Source: Polydactylus sextarius (lineage: Eukaryota; Chordata; Actinopteri; Polynemidae). Taken from it: a stretch of 64,000 nt of DNA. Of the stretch, positions 23,802 to 36,265 are shown piece after piece. Below the pieces are notes generated by a model, which was not told the origin of the DNA, searched no databases, and saw only the letters and a program-made list of their open reading frames with translations. Positions within the stretch are counted from its first letter, which is position 1. Every line of letters starts with the position of its first letter. The position numbers and the translations under genes are program-made. The stretch covers positions 6,224,501-6,288,500 of the forward strand of contig CM028927.1 in NCBI GenBank assembly GCA_016801845.1, in the 5' to 3' direction.

Positions 23802-23898
23802 ACCTGTTATTAGCTGTGTTGCCATGCAGGCTTCTTGATTAAAGTTATTTTCCACCACTCCCAATTACTTCCTGTACAATCAACCAGACAATTTTGCC

Positions 23899-23920
23899 AA
23901 AAAAAAAAAAAAAAAAAAAA
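23899..23920. repeat. Poly-A tract, 22 bp
   Basis: Uninterrupted A run facing the T22 at 23780-23801. Confidence 0.9.
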
Positions 23921-26265
23921 CAAAACCTTTATATAGATGTAACAGATTATTAATAAACAACTGAATGATTCCAGCTGCAGCAGTAACAAAGTCGTGACTC
24001 AACTCAACTGTCGATCTCTGGGGTTGCAGTGCGCAGAAAACTCCACACGAGGCCACAAATAACCCTCAACCACTGAGGAAAATGGCTCGCATATCACCTC
24101 ATTCTAACTTCACTTTCTTCCGCAACCTTTCAAAACTTCTTGTCTTATAGCACCTTAATCTGATCTCTTCCCATTCATCATGCAGCTCTTTGTCTGTCAT
24201 TCACACTGAAGCACACTTTTCTCATTATTCCTTCTGTAAAATGTGAGTTTATAGCAAGATTTCCTAATCGTACACTACGGTATCCAATTTTCACTCTTTG
24301 GTAACATCACTCATGATTCACTGCATCCATTTACTCATCTCAGTCATTCTATCAAAGCAGTTTTTTCCTACATTGAGAGGCTCTGTAAGACTGTAATTCT
24401 TTCTATTCTTGTCTCAAGCTGAAAGCCTGCATGAAGGTAACGCAGAGTGGTAGCTGTTAAAGTGTATTAAGGTGTTAGACAGCAACTCCTGGAAGTTAAA
24501 GTAGCTTTTTTTTTTTTTTAACTTGGTAAGGTTAAAACCTGTTTAGCATTACTCAAGGACATTACTAGTCCACAGTCAGACCAAGTTAAAATGATGTTTC
24601 CAAAAAAACATCTGACCGCTTTGGGTCTTGTATCTGTGTAGTAAAAATGACACGTCTTCCTACTTCCTACTTACTGTCAGCGTTGGTGCTTTCACATGCA
24701 AATTGAAAATTAATTTTGGGTTGAATCTTATATTAAAGTTTTCTACAGGTCCTTCTAGATATGGTTCAATTTTTCTGCGACTGCAAAGCTAAAGCTCGGT
24801 AACATCAGCTTGCTTTAGTCTCTATATTTTGCTGCTCCAAATAAACACCAAATCCCTGAGGGTATTAAACAGAGCAGGGGTGTGTTTGACCTAAGTGACA
24901 CCGTCTCACTTAAAACACTGAATATTGATTATTTTTCACAGGGGGGGCAGTTAAAATGACTTGTTTTAATGGTGCTATTTGACTACGTCAAATATTAATG
25001 CAGTGAGAGAGCAGCAGTTCAACACTTTGATACCCACCATTTAAAGTTAACTTCAGACATGCCCCACAAAGTCCATTTTGTACATATCATCATGTACCCT
25101 CTACTGCTATAATTCTCAAGCCCTTGTCTGATAAACTTGCCACCCTGACACTGTGTTATTCTATCACATAGTGTTAATGTGTGTGTGTGTGTGTGTCGTA
25201 CACGTGTTGCAATGCACCTCCCTGCGCTGCAATCAATCCCTTTAATTACACTGTCGTCTCTGAAACCAAAGCTTCAGTCAGAGCTCCAAAACACTGCAAT
25301 CCTGACAGAGTAAAGGGGAGCAAGAGGGATGGGGTTGGTGGCGCTGAACGAGAGAAAGACTCCTACCTGCCAGAGTGAAGTGTTGGATGTGTGTAATACT
25401 TCAGCAAATGTGCAGATCTGATGGGTTTCATTCAATTTGCTTCCCTGCACATAAATAATTTAGTCATATATGTAAATCTGTCGTATGTATTAGAATACAT
25501 TAGATATTAATAATTAAACACCATTTCAAAATTATTATGTACTGGGAGGGAGAAAAGAGTGTTACTTACTAAATTTGCTACTTTAGGATACTTCTGCAAT
25601 ATCTCAAGTGTCCCGGGGTCAGTAAAGGACAAAAGAATGAACTATAATACAAGTCTTGGTTTGACTGTTGGCTGCTAAATATCAACAAAGAACTGGTGAG
25701 ATTAAAATGTCACTGACGTGACATAACATTAAAAGGTCACGGCATCAGTAACTTGTAGCTTAGCCGAAGCACACCGCACTTCTCTGCTTATCGTTTCTAA
25801 TTAGTTTCATCATTTTTCATCCATTAGTCACAGCTCCACTGATCCCGTGTAGAAAACTTGCAAACAATTTCAGCACTGCCAAGTTTGACACTTGTATTTG
25901 TCCATTTTCTACTGCTAATCCTTTTATAGAAATCTGTGTCACTGCTCACACTTTGCAGTTAAAGAAAAAAAAAAACTCTTCAATCCCTCTTATTTTGAGG
26001 CAGGAGGCCGCACTATTCTGTACTTTAGTTGACTTGCTGAGAGAGCAGTACTTTGCTAGCCTCTAGGCAGTGTTCAGAGGCTGGCCCGAGGGTGTTACTT
26101 AGCTTTTCATCATTTTCAACCTTTAAAATGTTCCCATAGAAGGTGACAATGTGATGGCTGGGAACTGGCGGTGTTGTTGTTCACCTCTGTTGCACTTTGT
26201 TCTTTTGTCGTGGCAGCTTATTGTTGTTCTGATCAAATGAGAACGAACAGAAAGTACCAAAGGAG

Positions 26266-26286
26266 AAAAAAAAAAAAAAAAAAAAA
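26266..26286. repeat. Poly-A tract, 21 bp
   Basis: Uninterrupted A run, then TTTT. Confidence 0.9.
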
Positions 26287-27082
26287 TTTTACATCGAGAC
26301 AGATGTTCTAGGTTTAGTTTTGAAGCGGGAGGAAGCACATCTGTACACACGGGTACATTTAAACATGTCACAGCAGACTGCTTTGTCAGGTCTGAGGACA
26401 TGGAGGACAGTTTTAGCTCAGTATGCGGCAGCACTTGTTCAGCTGAAAGATTGAGCGATGAATTTATGTCTGATGGAAAAGGATAAAACAACAAAAAGTT
26501 TGATGGAACTATCACAAACTAATTTCATTTCCTTACATCAGTCTGCGCCGTGAGTCACACAAAATGAGCTTCATTGAAATGGCAATGCAACAAGTCCCAC
26601 TGCTTTGGTCTTGTACTATTTTTCCGGGAAACACTGTCATTTAAAGCCACATCTGTATAGAGAAGATCTTGTAGCCAGTATTCAAATAATGACAGTCTGT
26701 AATTATAGCCTCAAGAGTGGCCATTGTGAACAAATAAATATCAGTCTCTAGAGCTGAGTAGAAAAAAAAAGACTTTGACTACCTGCAGCCTAATATAATA
26801 GCTCACATTGTAAATTTAGTGTAATGCATTTTAAAACGGGACTCATTTCATCAACAGATTCAAATCATAATTAACAATCTGCTCTTAAAAGTTTCTCTTT
26901 TTTCCTTTTACAGAAGTAATATTCAGATGATTGATTGATTGGTTGATTACAGCTGTTTCTTCTACCGTGACACTTCAGCTATGTTAGACTAAAATTGGGC
27001 CGGTGATAATTGTTCTCCGCACATTACGGCACTTTGTAGCTGTAATGCTACTGCTAGCATGCATGTTGAACACCACTCTTAG

Positions 27083-27235
27083 GGGGCGCCTGGATTGCTG
27101 TGTGGTTATGTCGAACCACATTGGCATATATATGCAGTTGTTTGCCAGTTCTAATCCCCACCCAGACAAGCTTTCCTTCGTGTGCTCTCCTCCATTCTTG
27201 TCTCTATACTGTCCCCAATAAATAATGACAAAACA
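27083..27235 (+). mobile_element. tRNA-derived SINE
   Basis: Starts GGGGCGCCTGGATTGCTGTG, a tRNA-like 5' end with an A-box-like TTGCTGTGTGG (27095-27105) and a B-box-like AGTTCTAATCC (27147-27157) about 42 bp further on, the normal RNA polymerase III spacing. A non-tRNA body (CTTTCCTTCGTGTGCTCTCC) leads to the ACTGTCCCCAATAAA tail typical of an abundant fish SINE. The B box has lost its usual CpG (TTCGA became TTCTA), so this copy is probably silent. Confidence 0.8.
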
Positions 27236-27289
27236 ACCCTCTCAGATGGCGCATGCTTGCTACTACAGGTCATGTGGTCTTTCACCAAT

Positions 27290-27365
27290 TTTTCCAAAAA
27301 AATAGGGGTCATCTTATATTCAGGATCGTGTTATATCGTGTTATATTCGGGTCAATACGTTACAT
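27290..27365. mobile_element. Relic end of a DNA element (GGGTCAATACG type)
   Basis: AATAGGGGTCATCTTATATT and TTATATTCGGGTCAATACG resemble the terminal region of a vertebrate DNA transposon whose ends read CGTATTGACCCGAATATAAG in reverse. The 10-mer CGTGTTATAT is repeated in tandem (27327-27346). No partner end was found. Assignment from memory only. Confidence 0.35.
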
Positions 27366-28232
27366 AAGTCTAACTTAATGCCAGCTTGTTATATCTACCT
27401 TCCTCTCTCTCTTCATCTTCTTTTTTTCATTTTCTTTCTGTCCTCCTTCTGTCCCTTTAGCTGGTTGTCACAACGTGTCTCCACTTCCTGAATCCATTGT
27501 TTCAAATTAATAGGTCCTCTGCAGAGTTTGTGTAACTGTAACTTCATGACATTGCAGTGGCAGCAATAATTCTGCAGTAGCGGGCCAAGGCTGCAAAATG
27601 TATATAACAGAAACACCGTCATACCACTATAAAACTGTTGGAACAGCAATTCCTCCGACTGTATCTTCATGGTACATAGTGTGTGATAAATCCTCCAAAA
27701 AGGGCAAGCAAATGGCACGATGATATTATTTCAGTGAAACGGTGAAGAGAATGGGGTCAAACTGCATACGGCAGTAAACATCACACAGACAGCCTCCGTG
27801 AACATTTAGGATTCTGACCCAAAATGCACGAGAGAGCTCGAGGATTTTAGGTGACCATTTTCTCCTTGAAAACCCATTTGTCTGTAATTTATGTATGCAC
27901 CCGGGCTCTCAACCGTAAACAGTAAGTGAATGATGGGGGGGATCCCTCTGTGTTGATTTGTGGGGTCAATATCAGTCTATTATTAACCATCCATAATGAA
28001 CCAACTGTATTTGTCCCATTATTAAGCCATAAGTCCCAAACTCAGCATGAATAAATCCAAGTCCTCCTCCTGTCAGCTGTAATCAATCCTTGGCCACGAC
28101 AGTGTGTTTAACCACGTCACTGACATCACCTCCTTCTCCTCAGAGTCGACACTTATAATCATAGCAGCTCTTTTATGGTCGGTGACAGTGCTTATTTTAG
28201 AGTTCACTGACAAAAACTTACTAACATACATT

Positions 28233-28378
28233 GCAAATGTGCTGTCAAGGATGCCAGATTACAAATGCAAACGGGTATTGTAGTGTTATTCCGCAGTGAG
28301 AAAGTCTACTCAGTTTTTTTTTCTTTTTCTCATAAAGCTGATATAGTGTTACATCAACTTTAACGACAGCACATTTGC
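28233..28378. repeat. Inverted 14-bp pair
   Basis: GCAAATGTGCTGTC at 28233-28246 and its exact reverse complement at 28365-28378, 118 bp apart. The intervening sequence has only weak further pairing. Confidence 0.7.
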
Positions 28379-29715
28379 TGAGAAGAAACCCAGGTCGAGC
28401 GATGATTTTTCTGCACTATTTTGTCGCGCGTGTACCCCAGACGCAACATTTCCACCTAAATTTGTGTCAAGCTGAATTATTCCAGAGCCACTTTACTCAT
28501 CCCTAATGTGGCTCAGTGTTACAGCGAGACCTTCACCGAGCTAAAGTTTCTCCCCGCCGTTGCCTTCATTTTCTCTGGTTATTTTTTTCTTCCTCCCTCT
28601 GACTTGTTTGTTGTGGTCCATCCTTGTGCCAGTTTCCTGGCAGTGAGCAGCTGACACGGAGCGAGGAAAGAGAAATTGCGAGAAATGGGCTCCTAGTGCG
28701 CCTCATGGTTTGACATCATTTCCATATGGACATCTGTGGCCAATCATGAAGCTGAATTGAAGCAGGGGAAGCTCAGGTGTCTGAAAGGCTTTCATAATAA
28801 AGAAAGGAAACTGGCACTCAGGCAATACGAGACTCGCAAATGGACAAGACTGTGGAGATGGGAGTCAAAGCACACTTGTTAATGACTCGCAGAAGTCTTT
28901 CCAACACTCTCCTTATGTAACGTCTCTCGGTCTCTTCCTCACACATACAAATCTACAGTAAAACGATCCCTGACCTAGAAGTGCCAAGAAGTGAGGCTGC
29001 ATTTAGCTTCTGTGGTGTATAATGCACTTTGATCAGAATTTGTGACACTTCCCCGCTCTTTCTCTCTTTTGCCTGTTAGGGGTTTGAATAATAAAAGAAC
29101 AAACTCTTAAAGGTGCTTTTAGTTTCTCCATTTTCTTCCACTTTATATTTCAGAGAGACGCACATGTGCTTCTGTACCCCACGCGAGTTGATTTGAAGCG
29201 GGCGAGGCTTGAGAGGCTTCTAATTTGGGTGAGTTCTCAAGGTGAGGATACTTTAGGAGCTCAGGTTTGATCTTTAGCTTTTATTATGCGCGTGTGCATT
29301 TTCTGTCACTCACTGATCCTAAACAACCAAACCTGACAAACAACAGCGCATATGTGACGAGATGAAAACTTACTTTAGACTGAAAGCCACGACCAAGCAA
29401 GGCAGTCGTAATGATCCATCTGGAAGATCAGAAAAATATAATTACAAACACAAACACACGCACACCAAAAAAGATCAGCAAAAAGTGTGTACCCAAGAGA
29501 AAAGTAAGAACTCTATATTTCAGAGCACAACCAATGTATTCTGATATTTTGCCTTTAATCAGGATTTGTTATAGGTCAACTCCGTATCCCCCTGTTTCTA
29601 TAATTATGTCGTGGTCATCTAGTGTCCGGGTGAGCGAGACGGTGGATTGTGGGGGTTAGAGAGGAAGAGAGAGAATTTTGCAGGTCATAAATGTGGCCTA
29701 GTTAGTTTCTTGTCA

Positions 29716-29738
29716 TTTTTTTTTTTTTTTTTTTTTTT
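29716..29738. repeat. Poly-T tract, 23 bp
   Basis: Uninterrupted T run. Confidence 0.9.
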
Positions 29739-30910
29739 GTAGAACAGGGAAAGGTCGAGGCGAGACATATCGAACCTACATGGCTGAAATGCCAGAGCGC
29801 TATTCTCTTCTTACTTTCACATTTTGTCTTAAAGGGAGACTAACTCGCGTTTTGAAGTTTATGAGCATCCAAGCAAACTATTATAATTATAAAGTAAAAG
29901 TTGTGTTGTTAACCTAATGTTAATGAGGTGTGCTTTTCTAGTGTCTTTTTTTATTTTTATTTTCTTTATTTGTATTATTATTGTTTGACGAGAGAAACAC
30001 ACGACAGAGAAAAAGTGCATGGAGCAGATTCCACGCATTTATCTCCTTTAACATAAGCTGCAAAAAAATATCACATCTTGCTAACAAGCTCACAACCCAC
30101 ACAGACCTAGTATTGTGTCCAAAGCACATCATTAGCTAAGTGCATTTTTTTGTATAATTACAGGTTAATTACAGAAAAATTCCATTCAGGTCCAATGGAG
30201 CCACTATTAAGGAGCAATGATGCTTTTAAAAAAGTTGAAGTTTACAACTTCAGAGCATCAACTCGTACATATATCTTTGTTGTTTATATTAAACTTCAAA
30301 ACAGAGTTATGTTAGACCGAGAGAATATTTTATATTTGTGAAATAATTTCTGAACACTGCTGGACGCCCTCAGTGTCTCATCTTTTCATGAAACACAAAG
30401 ATTCACGCTGTACATGATGTTGCTCTGTAGAGTCATACATTATTTCATAAAACAGAAAAGTTTTTAATTGTTAATTCTCTATACAATGAAAGGCATGATT
30501 CTTAGGTTCTCTGCAACTGCAGACATTCTGGATACAGACGTTTTAAATAAACGGATCACTCCTGTATTTTTATGACACTTGCGACCCTCCTCTGAAAGAT
30601 TTATGTTAGTCTCTGGAGAGATCCATTTATCCCATACCCTACTCCCAAGTCTGCACTCCCGGTTTGGACAGAAATGTCTGTTCACTTCCCTTCAAAGAAA
30701 AAAAAAAAAAAAACAGGTCAATCCAGAACACAGAGCTGGCACAGATACAGCACATAGACGGGTTACAGAGCTCATTTTTCCCCGATGTCTGTCTTGCCTC
30801 GACTCCCTCCTGTGGAGTTCAGAAAGTAATGATTCTCCACTAGAACCCGAATGTGAACACTATTCATTTTTCACAGATTAAGGACGTTTTGGACACGGAT
30901 TTGTGAGGGC

Positions 30911-30973
30911 AAAAAAAAAAAAAAAAAAAAGAGCTTAAAGTTTGTTTTTGGTTTTTTTTTTTTTTTTTTTTAA
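30911..30973. repeat. Facing A20 and T22 tracts
   Basis: A20 (30911-30930) and T22 (30952-30973) are separated by 21 bp and could form a long A:T hairpin. Either independent slippage tracts or two poly-A tails in opposite orientation would give this. Confidence 0.85.
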
Positions 30974-31229
30974 AAGAGGGACATTTCCAGCTCGTTTGTC
31001 GCGTGACATTTTAATGGTTAGACGACAGCAGAGATGAACCAAAAGACACTGCTGTGTCCCCAATTTAAATATGAATAACAAGGTCAGGTTAGAACACAAA
31101 AAGGGTATGTTATGTGTGTGCAACAACAATCACAGAGATAACAATGTCAACAATGCTTTGGTGAACACACACTACACCTCTGCTTTTACACAATAGTTAA
31201 TGCTAACTATACTTGTGCATGCACTTACA

Positions 31230-31620
31230 CACAAAAGTACACATCATTCAATTAATTACAACCCTGGCTCAATCTTTACCCTCTAATTAAGCCCTAGTGA
31301 ATAATGTTTCTGATCCGCCAAGTGTTTCCACACCAACAGCGCCACTGTTGCTAAGAGACAAGCTAGCCCCTTCACAGAATCGTAGCGCCATTAATGTCCA
31401 CAAATCCTCTTCATTTACCTAAACAGCTGTTTGCGTCAACGCTGCTTTTATTTTTATTTCGCTTTTCATTGGGCACAAACTCTCACCCGAGGCCGTCGGT
31501 GCTGATCAAAAGAGGTCATAGATCAAAGAGAGAAAAATCAGAAACATTACACAGTGTTTTTATTTCTTTTCTTTTCTTTTTTCTTTTTTTTCCCACGGCG
31601 AGCGTACGGTTGTAGTACTG
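31230..31620. promoter_or_regulatory. Candidate conserved non-coding block with X-box-like site
   Basis: Repeat-free block containing TAATTA/TAATTAAG words and GTTGCTAAGAGAC (31347-31359), which fits the RFX X-box pattern RYYNYY-N-RRNRAC. Composition suggests an enhancer; not demonstrated. Confidence 0.25.
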
Positions 31621-32367
31621 CGGTTCTACGTTCTGCAAAATAGTCCACTCTGAATATTTCCGTCATATCTGCATTCAGAGCGAAGACAGAAAGAATAAAA
31701 AAAGCACATGGGCTTTATGCATTTTACACGTTTGATTCAAGGCAATTTTTTAACAGGTAAATTCCTCACTGGAGTCCAACACAATTGGTTTCTTGACTGC
31801 CGGGCAATTGTCCACAAAATGCCATACACTGGGTACTCAAGAGCTCTGCCATTTTGGGCACTGGAGGGGAGTGCAATCTCTTCCGGAATTGATGGCCACA
31901 TTCTATGATGAATTTGATAAGGGGAACGCCATTTCCTTGCTCTTTAACCCACCAAGGGGCCTGATGTGAATTGTCATTGGATTATCCCTCCACTGTGAAA
32001 ACTGGACAGGGAGCACAGTTCAGATGAGTTCATGCAGGGAACGGATGATGGGAAAGTAAGAGTTATTTGTTGGAAATACCTTTTCAGATCTGTACGTGGT
32101 TGTTTGTGTGTGCGCCACATGCTCATCATAACAACTGACATTCAGCCATGCAGCCTGCCAGGAAAATTTCAGTTCGTGTTATGAAATGGCAATTTTGGCA
32201 ATCGGTAGTAAATTGCAGTTTTTTGGGATGATTGCTGGGGACTATATAATAACTTTGAGTAAATTACTCTCTTTCCCAGAATTGTCATTATCATGTCTGA
32301 CTAACCATATTTGATTAAAACATTTCTAATATTTCTCTTCTCATCAACTGAGTTTTGATTGTCCATT
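31621..32367. other. Non-coding stretch, no gene recognised
   Basis: Repeat-poor. The part around 31720-31980 has balanced composition and might be conserved. No coding signal. Confidence 0.4.
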
Positions 32368-32375
32368 GCTTCAGG

Positions 32376-33037
32376 TCTCCAACTAACAACCATTTTCATA
32401 TTTGATTAATCAGACGGATCAACTGATCGTTCAGAATATTAAATGCCGAAAAACAGGAAAAAAAAAAAAAACAGCCCATAGAGCTTGTTGCTCATTTTCT
32501 CAAACTAATATTTCAACGTTTCATTTGGGGATGCAACAACTAATTAATTAAATCGATTAAAACTGATTATCAAATTAGTTGCCAACTATTATAATAATCA
32601 TTTAGTTGGGTCTATGACAATGTTTCTTAATTTAGATTAACCAATGCCATGGTGGCGGTAAAGCATCATTTAACTGCTGGCTGCCGTAAAACAACAAAAC
32701 AAGTAGAAAGTGAAGTGAACCGACACCAAGCCTCCGAAGTAGAAGAAGTATTTGAAACCTAGCGACTGCATAGATAGCAGAGGATAAGGTTGTTACAGTG
32801 GGGGAGGCTAATGCTAACGGCGAAACGGAGAAAAGTGCACAACCCAAGTCGTGAAAAGGCTGGGGGCACACATTAAAGCCTTCAAAGAACAGAAGGTATT
32901 TCAGTACTTTCGTTTAGTTTTTGAATTGTCCTGAAATTGTGCGTTTGTCCATCGAAACAGAAACAAATGTGTCAGAAACAGTTGTAGACAACTGACAGAT
33001 TAATCAGTCATCAAAATAATGGGTAGTTGCAGCTCTA
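32376..33037. mobile_element. TIR element with ATTAATC-rich ends, hAT-like
   Basis: The left end (CCAACTAACAACCATTTTCA, then GATTAATCAG) pairs with the reverse complement of the right end (TGCAACTACCCATTATTTTG, then GATTAATCTG). Such ends are typical of a very abundant teleost element. Flanking octamers GCTTCAGG (32368-32375) and GTTTCAGT (33038-33045) agree at 6 of 8 positions, suggesting a decayed 8-bp target duplication as made by hAT transposases. An internal segment at 32528-32615 repeats the same AATCGATTAAAA/AATAATCA style, so a second element end may be nested. No transposase is encoded. Confidence 0.62.
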
Positions 33038-33914
33038 GTTTCAGTGTTTCAAATGATTGATTATACACGCGTTATCCATAAACAGATTTTAGGATTACTG
33101 CTACTGGTTAGTGTGTCGGCCGCATGTCAGGTAGACTGTAATCACACGGTGCTGTGTGAGCCTGTGCTCTTGTTTTTCAAAAGATCTAATTCCATCTTCG
33201 GTCTGATCTGTCAACTTCTCTTATTCATCCTCCAACACACAGCTCTTGAATAGAGATACAACAGCACCTCCAATGCCGCATGACAGCAGTAATACGATAC
33301 TGCTGATCCAACGCTGAAACCATCTTGTTGTCATGTGTCATTCTATAAATAATACTCTCATCTTAGTGAACCTGAACCGTTTTTCTCTTTCCTTTGGTTT
33401 CCACTGAAGAATAAAAACTGTATTCCCTCTGACTCCTCAAACTGGGTTATTAGGTGAGCAACTGATCTCATACTTTCCAGGAATAAACATGACACTGTGT
33501 CTGTTTCTCTTTGAGTACACACTGTTTCTTGGTGTATGACACAGCACCGCTGACCTCCTTCCCTCTATGGCAGTCGGTAAAGATGAAGAGGAAAATATTC
33601 GACCTCTGACTAGAAACTCCCCACAGAGCTTGAAAAGAGTTTTTGCTGACTGTTAAAAGAGTGGATCCAATAGTTCTTTCCTTTTCCAGTCAGACCGAGA
33701 GACGGCGCAGGACCAGACGAGAAAGAATAAAGGATTATAGACAAAGCGAGCCGGGGCTCCGCGAATTGAGAACTGTCGATTCAGTCACTTAAGGTTTTAT
33801 TTCGTCTTTTCGGGACGAACGGAAGCTCTGGCTCTGTGCACCTTTTGGGAGAAAAACTGTTTCCAACTTAAGCCTACCACTCAGTCGTCTCTCGACGATT
33901 TTAAATTTCTTTCT

Positions 33915-33936
33915 AAAAAAAAAAAAAAAAAAAAAA
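33915..33936. repeat. Poly-A tract, 22 bp
   Basis: Uninterrupted A run. Confidence 0.9.
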
Positions 33937-35055
33937 TGCTGACGCGTAAAAATCTCATAGCTTCATGAACCTCCAAACAAGGTTTTTTTACACATACACA
34001 GCATGTACTGTGTCCAGGATGCGCTTCAGCTGTGTTATTTCAGGAGCATAAATAGACTTTTGCTCAAGTAGTAAATAATGATATCCCTTTCATAGAGTGA
34101 TTACTTATATTAGCAGTACAACAGACCTATTGTACAGGTCAGTAGAGGTACTGTATAATGAAAAACCTAGCATCAAATGAGCTAGAAAATAAATTGAAAA
34201 CGCATCTGTTTTTTTTTCTGTTTTCTATTCATTTCCTTGTCCGTGTTTGTGTGTGCGGTACATGCGTCCACTGTGTAATTCAGCAACAGTGGTGTGAAAT
34301 GTGATTTAAATTGTCTTAATCACACTAAACCCAAGTGTTCTAATGATGTGTAATGGGTCAATCAAAGTGCTGACTTTACTACAGATGAAAGATTCAGTGG
34401 AACCACCGCACATTTTTCTCAAAGATCAAAGATATGGCCAAGTGATGCTGACTGGGCCATTAAGCTGCCCTTATTAACTCATTGTAATTTCGCCCACAGT
34501 TATATACACGTACATTCTCACTGGGTCTTGCGCACAGTGAAACACAACATCTCAAAGTATTTCCTCTACTGTGTAGATGCAAATTACCCGTCCAAACACA
34601 CAGACAGCTGCAGTCTGATTTTTTCCCCCTCTCTCTGTCGTTGTCTATATATGAGATGTCTCTACTTTTGTGAAATCCTCCACGTATTTCAACAACAGGA
34701 GCGTTTGTAGCTGTGCAGAAGCATTTTCCATTTCAAGAAAAACTAAATTAAATAGTTAAAGAGTAAAAAACAAATTATGGTTGCAAGATGGTAGGTAGAC
34801 AGAAAAACAGAAGGAAATCCTGATAACAAGGGTTTTTCTGTGGATTTTTATAATCAACGCATCTCAGATATAAATCAAATCCCTACTTACATACTTATGC
34901 ATAATTCATGAATTTGGTGCCATTTGTAAACCCTGCCTTGTACCACTTGAACAGTGGTTGCAGTTACAGCAGATCACAGGATATAGCTGGTGGTGTTGAG
35001 TCTGCTGTGCAGTGCAGTGCTGCAATATGAGGAAATCAAAAGATTAATAATTTAT

Positions 35056-35350
35056 CACTCCGCATTGACGGTTACATACTGTAACTCAAGTTCCTAGTTC
35101 AACCCTATCGATCAAAGGTGTTCACTTTCTAACCAAGCTCTATTGGTTTCCACTAAGTTGATGTAGCAATTCTCCTCTGGAGTCTAGATCCGACCCACTG
35201 AGCCCATCGTGCGGGTTCATCAGTCAGGAAGGTGTCCATGAATATCGACACAATGAATTTCCTCCTCACCATGTCTCTGTTGGGTAGTGAGGCAGCTAAA
35301 ATAATCCACTGTTTGTGGCATCTGGGGTCAGACCAAAGCCTTGAGGATGA
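35056..35350. mobile_element. Possible relic DNA element
   Basis: GGTTACATACTGTAACTCAAG and GATCCGACCCACTGAGCCC resemble the end and inner part of a fish element whose ends read GGTTACATACTGTAAC. Only one end was found and the identification is from memory. Confidence 0.3.
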
Positions 35351-36189
35351 TTTGTCAGCAATTTAAGGAGTAAGCCCCACAACTACAGCATGAGCCTCAG
35401 ATACAGGACAGAAGGTGAACTACAATCATTGCAATACAGTGATTATGGTCAGCTGGTCGATTGGATACCTCAGCTATTGTTTTAGTCATTTTCAGGAAAA
35501 ATGACAAACGTTTCTAAATGTGTTTGTCTTGTGTGATAATAATAACTTCAAGTCTTGAACTGCTGATCAGACAAAACAAGACATTTGAAGATGTTATAGA
35601 TATTGTGATGGTAATTTTTTCTAACATTTTGGAGAATAAGTGATTATTTTACATGTTGAAATGGAAAATAATTAGCAGACTTACTAACAATGGAAATAAT
35701 TATTATCGAGTTGATAAATACTCAGCATAAGACAAGAAGGATCAGTGTTGTGTGATTTTCATTATGTGAAGGACGACTACAGCATCAAGATGCTTTGGAT
35801 ATAATGTCACATATAACAAGGAGTAGGAGACTAAAGAGCATCTGAAATGAACCGTGTATTGAGATCTCCTTTTTCTATCAAAGATAAAATTACAGAATGA
35901 AAAAGTGAAGAGCCGACTTCAATATCAAAGTCTAATGGATTGAAGGGTTTCATGTGTTTAAAGATCTTTTGAAAAGATGTAATAAGGTGAAAGACACAGT
36001 TACTAATTTAGACATGAGCCTAAAGTAATAGCTGGGACTTATTTACTTGACCAAAGTAAAAGAGCATTTGGTACATGTACATGTGCATGGTTGAATTCTA
36101 ACAAAAATGACACCAGCTAGGGTGGAACATGACAATATATCTTACGTATTTTTCTGAAAAAAAAAAAGCTAATAGCTGCCATTAGTGCT

Positions 36190-36265
36190 TTATCTCCTCA
36201 GTAGGAGTAACTCCTCTTCCAAAGGGATTAATAAAGTTATCTATCTATCTATCTATCTATCTCTC
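36190..36265 (+). mobile_element. Retroelement 3' tail with (TATC)n
   Basis: AAAGGGATTAATAAAGTTATC leads into six TATC units (36238-36262). This GGGATTAATAAAGTATC plus TATC arrangement is the 3' end of common fish LINE/SINE families. The body to the left is not recognisable, so the insertion is very short or old. Confidence 0.65.

Larger units (their letters stand above)
22440..27082. other. Long non-coding stretch with A/T tracts
   Basis: About 4.6 kb without a recognisable gene. Holds T20 (23177-23196), T22 (23780-23801), A22 (23899-23920), a small TG run near 25177-25196 and A21 (26266-26286). None of the A/T tracts is attached to a retroelement that I recognise. Confidence 0.5.
27366..31229. 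other. Non-coding stretch, no gene recognised
   Basis: Contains an inverted 14-mer pair at 28233/28365, T23 at 29716-29738, A17 near 30697 and the A20/T22 pair at 30911-30973. The block 28060-28200 is repeat-free and could be regulatory. No frame resembles a known protein. Confidence 0.45.
33046..36189. other. Non-coding stretch, no gene recognised
   Basis: Contains A22 (33915-33936) and a possible relic element at 35056-35350. The remainder is AT-rich unique sequence without coding signal. Confidence 0.45.
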
